A stretch of DNA of 64,000 nucleotides, from the NCBI GenBank assembly GCA_934277545.1, contig CAKQUG010000005.1:62001-126000 (forward strand), written 5' to 3'. Below, one piece after another: positions 53,081 through 61,633 of this stretch (its first letter is position 1; the number at the start of each line of letters is the position of its first letter). Both the position numbers and the translations under genes were made by a program. Under the pieces are notes generated by a model that did no database searches, had not been told where the DNA came from, and was given only the letters and a program-made list of their open reading frames with translations. This DNA is from an uncultured Alphaproteobacteria bacterium (GTDB lineage Bacteria > Pseudomonadota > Alphaproteobacteria > RF32 > CAG-239).

Positions 53081-53518
53081 TTACTCCGTAACCTTAATAC
53101 CCATAGAAATGGCTTGACCTTTAACCATATTCATAGCAGCTTCAACTGTAGGACAGTTCAAGTCCGGCAATTTGGTGGCAGCAATTTCTTTTACCTGTTC
53201 CAAAGTAATTTGACCGGCAACAGTTTTGCCAGGTTCTTTAGAAGCGGATTGCACGCCGGCAGCTTTCTTAATCAAATAAGAAACCGGAGGCAATTTAGTG
53301 ATGAATGTAAAGCTCTTATCCTCGTATGCGGTGATGATTACCGGCACAGGAACACCCGGTTCCATTTTTTGAGTTTTAGCGTTGAATGCTTTACAAAATT
53401 CCATAATATTCAGGCCTTTTTGACCCAAAGCTGGACCAACCGGCGGAGAAGGGTTAGCTTTTCCGGCAGGTATTTGCAGCTTGATAAGACCTAAAATTTT
53501 CTTTTTAGATTTAGCCAT
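53081..53518 (-). CDS. rplK: 50S ribosomal protein uL11
   Basis: A 145-residue ribosomal protein of the GTPase centre. It has LIKLQIPAGKANPSPPVGPA, LGQKGLNIMEFCKAFN, PPVSYLIKKAAGVQSAS and the end MVKGQAISMGIKV. It is the first gene of rplK-rplA. SecE and NusG genes, which precede it in most bacteria, are not upstream. Confidence 0.97.
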   Translation of the reverse strand: MAKSKKKILGLIKLQIPAGKANPSPPVGPALGQKGLNIMEFCKAFNAKTQKMEPGVPVPVIITAYEDKSFTFITKLPPVSYLIKKAAGVQSASKEPGKTVAGQITLEQVKEIAATKLPDLNCPTVEAAMNMVKGQAISMGIKVTE

Positions 53519-53535
53519 TATAATACCTCATTGTA

Positions 53536-53611
53536 GGTTAGTGGTAAAGACCAATGGCTGGTCTCCCACATTGTTAAACATAAACAGCCAAGGATACAAA
53601 TATCCCTAACC
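53536..53611 (-). ncRNA. Structured rplK leader, probable L1-binding site
   Basis: On the minus strand the leader is closed by GGTTAG/CTAACC (53606-53611 with 53536-53541). Inside are a GGATA-tttg-TATCC hairpin (53592-53605) and the element GTGGGAGACCA...TGGTC...CCAC (53541-53569). The GTGGGAG-to-ACCAC stem resembles the L1-binding target ahead of rplK in other bacteria, which mimics 23S rRNA. Feedback by L1 is the expected role (inference). Confidence 0.55.
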
Positions 53612-53619
53612 GTCTGTTT

Positions 53620-53647
53620 TGTATATCACATTATTTGCAAAATGCAA
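53620..53647 (-). promoter_or_regulatory. rplK promoter
   Basis: On the minus strand, -35 TTGCAT (53642-53647) and -10 TATACA (53620-53625) have a 16-bp spacer. The same TTGCATTTTGCAAA occurs ahead of groES. Confidence 0.55.
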
Positions 53648-53727
53648 GTGTTTTTTGTTTTTATTACAAAAGCGGTTTATGGATGCGTGGGCAATGATGA
53701 TGTTTGAAACCTCGCCCCTTGCTCTAT

Positions 53728-53757
53728 CGTCATTGCGAGCAAAGCGAAGCAATCCAG
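53728..53757. repeat. Dispersed intergenic repeat (cattgcgag...gcaatccag)
   Basis: CGTCATTGCGAGCAAAGC followed by GAAGCAATCCAG is a known palindromic intergenic element of Alphaproteobacteria and others; its translation gives the spurious SSLRAKRSNP peptide. ATTGC and GCAAT are the outer arms. Confidence 0.75.
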
Positions 53758-53946
53758 TAACCTCACTTCGTGCGGAAGAGGTCGACGCAAAGTGTCGGAT
53801 GAGGGTGCTTGATGGCGTTGCAACAATCGCTAAAAGGCGTTTGCGGCACCGTCATTATCGGCCTTGTGCCGATAATCTTGTGTGAACATACTCCTTTTTA
53901 ATGGTGTTGCAATTTTTTTATTGGGTTAGAGACTCGTTGCCACAAA

Positions 53947-53969
53947 ATCCTAGGTACAAGACCTAGGAT
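53947..53969. repeat. Inverted repeat, second dispersed element type
   Basis: ATCCTAGGT and ACCTAGGAT (9 bp, perfect) with a 5-base loop, followed by GACGGG, a common flank of such intergenic elements. Confidence 0.6.
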
Positions 53970-54015
53970 GACGGGAATATAAGACGCCAGTTGAGCGATT
54001 GTTGCGAGTTTTTCA

Positions 54016-54060
54016 GGTACCCCTCGCCCGGTGCCCTCTTCCGCAAGGGGCGAGGGTACC
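54016..54060. repeat. GC-rich inverted repeat
   Basis: GGTACCCCTCGCCC and GGGGCGAGGGTACC (one base of mismatch or bulge) face each other across 17 bases. CTCGCCCC-like strings recur at 53711 and 54061. The rest of the 563-base gap from 53519 to 54081 holds only the rplK leader, its promoter and these repeats. Confidence 0.6.
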
Positions 54061-54081
54061 GCGGGGCGAGAGGTTAGACCT

Positions 54082-57000
54082 TTACCATACTTCGTCGTAT
54101 TTTAATGCCGGGTCATTCACTCTGTTATGATTACTTGGAGATTTTTTATAGTCTGTTGGAACACCTGTCATATTTTGCATATAACTATAATTATCTATAA
54201 ATTTTCCATAATCATCTATAAAAGGTTTTTTCTTATTAACTTCCATATTTGTTCTATTGAAATAACAATATACTGTTGCATAAGATTCCATCGTTCCTCT
54301 AATTACCGGGAATACATTCCAATATAAAGCGTTCTTTTTTGGTTTACTACTATCGGAACTATCGGATTTCTTTTCTAAAAATGCACTGTACATAGAGTAC
54401 GGATACAAGAACCCTGTAACAGCAGACCATCCTCGGGTATAACCACTCTCTGCTTTAAGCGGAATAACCATTGACTTCAATCTGGTACTTTGCTGGAACA
54501 TCAACGGAGCATTAGGCTTAGTTGCCGAATCTTTACCTGTAGATGTGCTTGGTGAAGTATAATTCAAAACATACGATGTTGTAGTTAATGAACCTTTGCT
54601 ACCGCTTCCCGGACTAATATGTACAGTTTCTGTCCCGTTATTTACATCCACATTACCATACACTGAAACATTTTCAAATCTAGGTGGATTTTTAGTCGCT
54701 TCATCTGCTTGTGTATCACTTGGAGTATCCGGAGTTATAAAATATCTACTTCCGCTTTTGCGCAACAAACCTGCCTGTCCTACTTCAAAACTTGCCGGAG
54801 TTAAAGTGATAACACGCATATAGCCCGGCGGACATTGCGGAGCCGGAACCACGCCCATGAATGGAGACGCCCAGTTACTAGAAACCGACATATCAACACT
54901 GTCGTCCCCTACATCACCACTATCTGTATCATATTTTCTAGCTTTGTCATAATCTGTTTCCTTATCCCAATCTGATGCTTTAGATTCTACAACCGTATTA
55001 TTTACCACATAAATACCTTTATTGATAAAGTCCGGTAAAATATCGCTCAAACGAGCTCCGCCGCGGGTGGTTAATTTAATATCATTCATAACAGATGTAT
55101 ACGCCGGATTTACCATATAGGTATCATAGCGATTAGCACCTGTTTCATAATCGCTTCTTTCTGTTTTCGTTAAAAGATCAGGAATTGTAGCTCCTTGCAC
55201 AGAGTAATTTTTCTTATCACCACCTGTTATTGTATCTCCACCAGCTGGATTATTTGCAACAAAGCGGGAGGCGGAAATTACACCATAACCCTGGTCAGCA
55301 TTCAAATCTTTCTTATCTGAATATTCATTACCTCTTACTTCAACGTATCCTTTACGGATATAGATAGTACCTGTGTTAGTATTTGCCGTATAAGAACCAT
55401 CTGCATTTTTTAAGGCGTTACGAACGTGCGTTGCACCTTGTTCCATATACAAAATATTTTTATCTTCATCTTTAAGTATTGGTTGTGCAATAACCATGTT
55501 TCTAGTTGATCCTACCGGTACAATGTTAATTCCTGCATCATTTTTATATTCTCCGATAGAAAGATAATATCTGTTCGGTTCCGATTGTATCATAGCAGTT
55601 TTACCACCTGTTGCTTCTAATCCGCTTTCACTGTTACCTACTAAAACGTTACCATGCATTGTAACATCATAGTCATCCTCAAACTTATTATTAAAAGATG
55701 GATCTTTTGCATTTTTATTTGTACGCACACTAAATACCATTTTATTACTATAAGTAGGGGTCGATGAACTTCCTCCAAGTGAAATGTTAAAGTTTGCTAT
55801 TTCTTTGGAAGTAACATTTAAATTTGCTTCAGCTAAATCAACGGCACCTGAATTAAATACGGTTTTTACATCCTCATCCTTATTACGTCCCTCAATCGTC
55901 AACTGCTTACCTTCCATTGTCGCTTGCATATCGGAGTTGCGCAATTTTATGGTATTTTCAGATAAATCGTTTTTAAAATTGTCTTCCACTCCAAAATCAT
56001 CTTCATTCAGCGCTTGAATCAAAGTTCCTTTACCACTGATAGTCATATCCGTAGTACCGCGAATGTCGGTTACCGGTGCTGTAATTTTGATATTAGCGGC
56101 CACATCATTGTCTTTTCCGTCTTTACCTCCTTTATTTAATACAATTTGAGCTTCGTGTTCTGAAGATTCTCTTAATCCTGGCACACCTTTAATCTCTTTA
56201 GCTTCTGAGCCAATTCTTAAACCTATTTGCACTGGATTTACATTAAAACGCGTATTTGATTTGTTAATATTCGAATATCTTCCTGCACTGTCTGCATTTG
56301 GCTGCGCCACAAGCATTCCTAAATTATGCACATACATCCATTTATCATTATCATCAATATTTGTTGAGCCTACTTCAAAATCTGAAGCACGAAGATGTTG
56401 TGTATCGAGTTGACCTGCTGCAAGCAGACCTTCTGCTACAGTATTAGCTCCAATTCTTACAGGAAATGTTTGCGTATATCTATATGAAGGAGCATTTATA
56501 TTTTCTGTAGCCGCATTTTTGCCATTAGCTAGGTTAATTTTTTTATATCCTCCGCTTCCCATCAATAAGATACTGTTATTTTGATGATCTCCTGGTGCGT
56601 TTATATCATTTGTTCCAACTGCTTGAAATGAAGCAATACTTTCATTTATTAAATTAACCATGCCTCTAGGATTGTGATTATGATCACCTTGAATTAAATA
56701 GCTATCCGATCCTTGGTATTGATGTCCTAACGCACCGATTTTTACATCTGTCCAAGCCGGACCGGTGCCAGCGTCGTTGAGTTTGGAAGCCAAATTAACA
56801 TCCATAAGGTTTGTTAACGAGCCGTCGGCGCGGGTGTTACCGTTGGTGTCAACTTTAAAATGAAAGTCCTCGTTGGCTCCGTCGGCGTCGACAAAGCGTC
56901 CGAAACCCAAACGAGTCGCGTCGGCTCTGAACGCTTGTTCCGCCGCGGTTATACTGCCTTGAATAAAAGCGTTAGGTTTGAGACCGTCGCCGGAAATATA

Positions 57001-57855
57001 CAACCCGTACTCAGAGTCGTTGTCTGCCGAACCATCAGCCGTGGCGTTTTCTGCACCAACAATCAAACTTTTAATGTTGCGAATACTGAAAGTATCCGTT
57101 GACGCTGAGTTATTATAAACATCGTTTCTATTATCCACATTGCCCATGTACAAATCCGTACGCATGGTGTTTTTCCACCAGGTCGAACGGTCGTTAGGGT
57201 CGTCAGTATCGTCGCGTCCGCGCTGCAAATATTTATCCATATCAATTTCGTTGCCGGTTGCCGCGTTAATGGTGTCCGCCGACGCCGTTACAATGGAATA
57301 TTCTGCCGCTCCGGCGCCGCTGTCCGGAAACGCATTGGTATACTCATCGCCTTCCAGTCTCCAAATACCGCCGATACCGCGAGCGGTTCCGGCTTCGGTT
57401 ACATAACCGCCGCTGGCTCCAATCAGCGAAGCAATGCGCGAGGTACGCTCCTGTCCAATGTTGGCGTTTGCCGGAAACAGCGCAAATGTAGTCAGGTTAT
57501 TGCCCTGTTTTACAATGGTAATTTCCGGGTTGCCGTAGTTATACAAGGCTTTGCCCACATCAAATTTATACGGCAGATAATCGCTTATCTGTTCAGGCGT
57601 TACCGGTCTGGTCGCCTGCGTTTCGCCCATATCTGCAATAATGGTGGAATAGTTGGCGCCCACATAATCGTTTGCCGCGTTCATTATGGTGCGAATGGTT
57701 GACGCCGTGTTGATGTCTTCAACCTCCATGGTTCTTTCCGCCGACTTTTTATACATAGTCGGGGTTACAACGGCGATAAGTCCCAGCATAGCCAGGGCTT
57801 CAATCATTAAACCACCCTGCTGTGCGATAGATTTTGAGATGTTACGGCGTTTCAT
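54082..57855 (-). CDS. Giant type IV prepilin-like protein, putative pilus adhesin
   Basis: A 1257-residue protein with a type IV prepilin start. The leader KRRNISKSIAQQGG is basic, and GLMIEALAMLGLIAVVTPTM is the hydrophobic helix with Glu19; cleavage after G14 would place Glu at +5. An alpha segment follows (DINTASTIRTIMNAANDY). The next 1200 residues are a passenger rich in Asn, Asp, Gly, Thr and Ser with repeated short beta units, as in beta-helical or PilV-like tip adhesins. Cys in PAPQCPPGYMRV lies near 1040. Ordinary pilins have 130-200 residues and PilV about 450. From about 56760 leftwards the DNA turns AT-rich, while the 5' third is GC-richer, so the gene looks mosaic. It is preceded by a pilus-like gene 11 bases upstream. 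The function is inferred. Confidence 0.7.
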   Translation of the reverse strand: MKRRNISKSIAQQGGLMIEALAMLGLIAVVTPTMYKKSAERTMEVEDINTASTIRTIMNAANDYVGANYSTIIADMGETQATRPVTPEQISDYLPYKFDVGKALYNYGNPEITIVKQGNNLTTFALFPANANIGQERTSRIASLIGASGGYVTEAGTARGIGGIWRLEGDEYTNAFPDSGAGAAEYSIVTASADTINAATGNEIDMDKYLQRGRDDTDDPNDRSTWWKNTMRTDLYMGNVDNRNDVYNNSASTDTFSIRNIKSLIVGAENATADGSADNDSEYGLYISGDGLKPNAFIQGSITAAEQAFRADATRLGFGRFVDADGANEDFHFKVDTNGNTRADGSLTNLMDVNLASKLNDAGTGPAWTDVKIGALGHQYQGSDSYLIQGDHNHNPRGMVNLINESIASFQAVGTNDINAPGDHQNNSILLMGSGGYKKINLANGKNAATENINAPSYRYTQTFPVRIGANTVAEGLLAAGQLDTQHLRASDFEVGSTNIDDNDKWMYVHNLGMLVAQPNADSAGRYSNINKSNTRFNVNPVQIGLRIGSEAKEIKGVPGLRESSEHEAQIVLNKGGKDGKDNDVAANIKITAPVTDIRGTTDMTISGKGTLIQALNEDDFGVEDNFKNDLSENTIKLRNSDMQATMEGKQLTIEGRNKDEDVKTVFNSGAVDLAEANLNVTSKEIANFNISLGGSSSTPTYSNKMVFSVRTNKNAKDPSFNNKFEDDYDVTMHGNVLVGNSESGLEATGGKTAMIQSEPNRYYLSIGEYKNDAGINIVPVGSTRNMVIAQPILKDEDKNILYMEQGATHVRNALKNADGSYTANTNTGTIYIRKGYVEVRGNEYSDKKDLNADQGYGVISASRFVANNPAGGDTITGGDKKNYSVQGATIPDLLTKTERSDYETGANRYDTYMVNPAYTSVMNDIKLTTRGGARLSDILPDFINKGIYVVNNTVVESKASDWDKETDYDKARKYDTDSGDVGDDSVDMSVSSNWASPFMGVVPAPQCPPGYMRVITLTPASFEVGQAGLLRKSGSRYFITPDTPSDTQADEATKNPPRFENVSVYGNVDVNNGTETVHISPGSGSKGSLTTTSYVLNYTSPSTSTGKDSATKPNAPLMFQQSTRLKSMVIPLKAESGYTRGWSAVTGFLYPYSMYSAFLEKKSDSSDSSKPKKNALYWNVFPVIRGTMESYATVYCYFNRTNMEVNKKKPFIDDYGKFIDNYSYMQNMTGVPTDYKKSPSNHNRVNDPALKYDEVW

Positions 57856-57866
57856 GTTCGTTCTCC

Positions 57867-58685
57867 TTATTGTCCACTATTGCGTCTTTGCGTTCTGCAG
57901 TGTCCACCTATATCGGTGTTCCGGTATTTGTCAAAGGCAAACAGGCACGGCGCGCCGGCTTTGCACTTTTCCCGAAATTGCCGAGAAGCATTGTCCTGTC
58001 CGGTATAAAAAACCGGCGGAAACACAAATTTTACATATTTTGCGATTGAGCCTTTTTCATTTTGAGGATTCCTTTCATACGCAACCTGAATGGCGGTGCG
58101 CCCGACTAAATGGCATTTATTGGTTTCACACCACATCCAACCCATGTTTTTAACGCCGGAAAGTTCCCTTGCCAAATAATTGGTAAAATTAGGAGTCGGC
58201 GCAACCATAGACACTTTGTGCGAGCTGTCTCCCTCTGTAACTGTTATTTCGGTTGCCTTTTTGGAATACCAGCGGTTAGGTATTTGCGCAAAAGAAACCG
58301 CGTATCTATTCTTTTTGCCGTCAGCACTGCTGCAAGAGCGAACCTGTCCGCCGTTTTCTATTTTGTCGCTGAAACAATATATGGCGTGAGTTGATTCCGT
58401 GGCGACATCCGTCATATCATAGCCGACCGGCAAATTTTCTTCCATTTTATTAAGGCAATTATTTCCCTTGGTACATTCATACGGGCTGTTATAGTTTGAA
58501 CTTTGCGAATTATACAGCATTTCACATTCGGTACCGCGATAAAACGCCACATGTTCCGCCCGAAAGCGATTCACTACCGTGGCCGCTTTTACCTCGGCAA
58601 AAACTCCTGCTTTGTCTTCGCGCGGCGAGGTGTTGAGAAAACTCAATGCCACCATTATTGTCGCCAGCAAAATCCATATATACAT
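57867..58685 (-). CDS. Secreted or anchored pilus-like protein (PilM-like N-terminus)
   Basis: A 272-residue protein with an N-terminal hydrophobic helix right at the start (MYIWILLATIMVALSFLNTS), no basic leader and no GxxxxE prepilin site. This plus the following AEVKAATVVNRFRAEHVAFY resembles PilM of plasmid type IVb pili, but with a longer C-terminal part. Later parts have many Cys (GTECEML, PYECTKGNNCLN, AIYCFSDK, VRSCSSADG, MWCETNKCHLVG, EKCKAGAPCLF), which suggest disulphides in the periplasm or outside. GGTAGGG precedes the ATG. It is co-transcribed with the giant prepilin-like gene and probably serves it. Confidence 0.6.
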   Translation of the reverse strand: MYIWILLATIMVALSFLNTSPREDKAGVFAEVKAATVVNRFRAEHVAFYRGTECEMLYNSQSSNYNSPYECTKGNNCLNKMEENLPVGYDMTDVATESTHAIYCFSDKIENGGQVRSCSSADGKKNRYAVSFAQIPNRWYSKKATEITVTEGDSSHKVSMVAPTPNFTNYLARELSGVKNMGWMWCETNKCHLVGRTAIQVAYERNPQNEKGSIAKYVKFVFPPVFYTGQDNASRQFREKCKAGAPCLFAFDKYRNTDIGGHCRTQRRNSGQ

Positions 58686-58731
58686 AACCCTACCTCAAAA
58701 TGCGGTTTTACTCTAATTATAAGTTATCACA

Positions 58732-58774
58732 AAAAATCGCCCATAACCAGCATATTTTACTAAAGCGGGCGATT
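58732..58774 (-). terminator. Terminator after mutT
   Basis: On the minus strand, AATCGCCC and GGGCGATT (8 bp) with a 24-base loop are followed by TTTTTTG. Confidence 0.65.
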
Positions 58775-58822
58775 CTTCACAATTCTGTAACATTATTTAG
58801 CATTAAGGCAGTAAATTTTTGG

Positions 58823-59230
58823 TTAAATATTATTTTTTGCCGATTGCAGCAAAGTATGGATAATCGGCTTATCCGCCGGAGCAAAGTCATATTGCGACAA
58901 ATCCTGCACCGGCACCCATTTATATTGTTCGTGCTCGTTCAGTTCGGGAATTTGCTCTTGCGCGCAAACTGCGTGATAGCAATGCAGCTCAACCCGCCCG
59001 AAATCATAGTCATAGGCAGTATCCATAAAATGCGCGCCGACCAAAATAGGCAGATTCATTTCCTCCAGCAATTCACGCGCAAGGCACTGTTCATAGGTTT
59101 CGCCCTGCTCCAGCTTGCCGCCCGGAAATTCCCATTTATATTCTAGGTCTTTACCGTGTTTACGCTGAGCTATCAAAATATGATTTTTGCAGGTAATAAT
59201 TCCCGCCGCAACTTTTATAATTTTTTGCAT
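58823..59230 (-). CDS. mutT: MutT-type NUDIX hydrolase (8-oxo-dGTPase)
   Basis: A 135-residue NUDIX enzyme expected to hydrolyse oxidised dGTP. The NUDIX box is GGKLEQGETYEQCLARELLE followed by EMNL, fitting GX5EX7REUXEE. It has VAAGIITCKNHILIAQRK and WEFPGGK of MutT. I start it at the ATG at 59230, 5 bases behind GGAGTG; the longer in-frame reading to 59344 has no ribosome site and adds residues unlike the family. Confidence 0.88.
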   Translation of the reverse strand: MQKIIKVAAGIITCKNHILIAQRKHGKDLEYKWEFPGGKLEQGETYEQCLARELLEEMNLPILVGAHFMDTAYDYDFGRVELHCYHAVCAQEQIPELNEHEQYKWVPVQDLSQYDFAPADKPIIHTLLQSAKNNI

Positions 59231-59659
59231 TTTCACTCCGTTTTTTCCTTGTAATACCTTTTTTAATAACGGCGAGATTACTCCCGCCGCCGCAACAAAA
59301 CTATCGTTTGATAGAAATGTAAATTCGGAATTTCCGAATAACAATAATGATTTTTATTGCCATTTTTTTACCTCCCCAAATGTTGGAAAGGGGAAAAACC
59401 TCGCCTATTTTTATTAAAATCATTGACTTTTATATAAAAACAGGTTATCTTTAACTTAGAAATTGGTTAAAGAAGTGGTTTAACCCCTTTCTTGGTTAAA
59501 AATTTGTCCGGTCTAGTCCACCGGACTATTTTTGTATATATCAACTAAAAATAAATGTCAAATGAATTGCCGAGAAACAAATACCTCCGGCTATTCCCTA
59601 CATACTGCAAAGCTCCGCTATTCGGATAACGGAGCTTTGTCTTTTATTTTTGCGAAGAA
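59231..59659. other. 429-base intergenic region with several palindromes
   Basis: No gene is seen. It holds the mutT upstream region, then ATTCGGAA-T-TTCCGAAT (59323-59339), GGTTAAA...TTTAACC (59465-59485), GTCCGGT...ACCGGAC (59506-59526, T-rich after it) and CAAAGCTCCG...CGGAGCTTTG (59608-59639) next to the tkt stop. The last two may terminate tkt or a transcript from the left. Confidence 0.6.
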
Positions 59660-61624
59660 TTAAATAAGTTCACGCACTTTTTTAACCACATTTTCGGCTG
59701 TAACACCAAAATGTTTATAAACTTCATCGCCCTTACCTGAAGCACCGAAACTGTTTAAGCCAATCACATTTTCACCGGTGCCGGTATAACGTTCCCAACC
59801 ATAAACGGCGGCGGCCTCAACGGCAACTCTAGGAGCTTTGCCCAATACCGAGCGCTTATAGTCTTCCGGCTGTTGGTCAAACAATTCGCAGCATGGCATA
59901 GAAACCACGTTTACTTCAATTCCGCTTTCACGCAGCTGTTTTTGCGCTTCCACCGCCAAGGAAACCTCTGTTCCTGTGGCGATAATCGTGGCTTGCGGTT
60001 CGCGCTGTGCCTTAGAGATAACATAGCCGCCGCGTTTGCTCAAATTTTCAGCGGAATCTGTGCGCAAAGTCGGCACACCTTGGCGGGATAGCGCCAAAAT
60101 GCTCGGCGTTTTTTCGCTTTCCAAGGCAATTTCCCAGGCTTCGGCCGTTTCCACCACATCGCACGGACGGAAAGTGTAAATATTCGGCATTGCGCGGTAA
60201 GAAGCCAGATGTTCAATCGGCTGATGCGTCGGCCCGTCTTCGCCCACACCGATAGAATCGTGCGTCAAAACATAAACCACGCGCAGTCCCATCAGCGCCG
60301 CCAAGCGCATGGACGGACGCAAATAGTCAGAAAACACAAAGAATGTTCCACCGTAAGGAATAACACCGCCGTGCAGAGCCATGCCGTTCATAATCGCGCC
60401 CATGGCGTGCTCGCGGATACCATACATAACATTGTTGCCGTTATAGTCAGCGGCGGTAATGGTTTTCATACCGTTGACAAAAGTCAGGTTTGACGCCGCT
60501 AAATCGGCAGAACCGCCGATAATTTGCGGAATACGTCCAATAATATTTTCCAAGCAAAGCTGCGAAGCCTTGCGAGTGGCAACAGCTGTCTGCTCTTTAA
60601 TAGTCTTCTTTTTCAGTTCGTTTAAATCTTTATTCCAATTTTCCGGCAGCTTATCATTGATATAATCAATAAATTTTTGGTTGTTTTCAGCTTTTTTCTG
60701 CCATTCGGCATACTGAGCCGCCGAACGCTGCCCGGCCGCACGCCAAGCCGCCATGATTTCGGTCGGAACTTCAAACGGAGCCGCTGTCCAGCCTAAATTT
60801 TGACGCATAGCTTCCAATTCTTCGGCACCCAACGGAGAACCGTGAACTTTTGAAGTGCCCTGTTTGTGCGGCGCGCCGAAACCGATAGTCGTCTTGCAGG
60901 CAATCAAAGTCGGCTTGTCGGATTTTTGCGCCTGTTCTATAGCAGCGGATATTTCTTCATGATTGCGCCCATCCACGCTGATTGTGTTCCAGCCCACCGC
61001 TTTAAAACGCGCGATTTGGTCTGTGCCGTTCGCCATATCGACAGTGCCGTCAATCGTGATATTGTTGTTATCCCAAAATACAATCAGCTTGTTCAATTTC
61101 CATAAGCCGGCGAGCGAAATCGCTTCTTCGGAAATACCTTCCATTAAGCAGCCGTCGCCGCAGATAACATAGGTGTAGTGATTACATAAGTCAGCACCAA
61201 ATTCAGCGTTGATACGGCGTTCGGCCAATGCCATGCCGACGGCGGAAGAAATACCCTGACCTAAAGGTCCGGTAGTCATATCTATACCGGCTAAATGTCC
61301 GTATTCAGGGTGTCCGGCGGTTTTGGAACCCAGCTGGCGGAAGTTCTTTATATCATCTAAAGTAATGTCATTATAACCCAGCAAATAAAACAGCGAATAC
61401 AACAGCATAGAGCCGTGCCCGGCCGACAAAACAAAACGGTCGCGGTCAAACCAGCGCGGAGCAGCCGGATTGATTTTGATATATCTGCCGAATAACACGG
61501 CGGCGACATCAGCCATGCCCAAAGGCATTCCCGGGTGTCCGGATTTGGCTTTTTCAATAGCGTCGGCGCTCAAAAAGCGGATAGCGTTCGCCATTTGCTG
61601 TAATTTATGCTGTTCTGTATTCAT
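59660..61624 (-). CDS. tkt: Transketolase
   Basis: A 654-residue thiamine-diphosphate enzyme of the non-oxidative pentose phosphate pathway. It has AIEKAKSGHPGMPLGMA, GHGSMLLYSLFYLLGY, TTGPLGQGISSAVGMALAER, the ThDP motif GDGCLMEGISEEA with LIVFWDNNNITIDG, and the second half GIREHAMGAIMNGMALHGG and GEDGPTHQPIEHL. It is one contiguous chain and of normal length. The next gene to the left (mutT) is far off, and the RNA methyltransferase lies 9 bases upstream, so it likely shares that transcript. Confidence 0.97.
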   Translation of the reverse strand: MNTEQHKLQQMANAIRFLSADAIEKAKSGHPGMPLGMADVAAVLFGRYIKINPAAPRWFDRDRFVLSAGHGSMLLYSLFYLLGYNDITLDDIKNFRQLGSKTAGHPEYGHLAGIDMTTGPLGQGISSAVGMALAERRINAEFGADLCNHYTYVICGDGCLMEGISEEAISLAGLWKLNKLIVFWDNNNITIDGTVDMANGTDQIARFKAVGWNTISVDGRNHEEISAAIEQAQKSDKPTLIACKTTIGFGAPHKQGTSKVHGSPLGAEELEAMRQNLGWTAAPFEVPTEIMAAWRAAGQRSAAQYAEWQKKAENNQKFIDYINDKLPENWNKDLNELKKKTIKEQTAVATRKASQLCLENIIGRIPQIIGGSADLAASNLTFVNGMKTITAADYNGNNVMYGIREHAMGAIMNGMALHGGVIPYGGTFFVFSDYLRPSMRLAALMGLRVVYVLTHDSIGVGEDGPTHQPIEHLASYRAMPNIYTFRPCDVVETAEAWEIALESEKTPSILALSRQGVPTLRTDSAENLSKRGGYVISKAQREPQATIIATGTEVSLAVEAQKQLRESGIEVNVVSMPCCELFDQQPEDYKRSVLGKAPRVAVEAAAVYGWERYTGTGENVIGLNSFGASGKGDEVYKHFGVTAENVVKKVRELI

Positions 61625-61633
61625 TTTTTTCTC

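Noticed and set aside
53619..53885. An 88-residue reading frame containing SSLRAKRSNP
   Set aside because: It is the translation of a known palindromic intergenic repeat and overlaps the rplK promoter; no ribosome site.
54082..57855. A shufflon with a site-specific recombinase for the giant pilin
   Set aside because: I found no recombinase gene and no repeated 19-bp-type recombination sites in or beside the gene.
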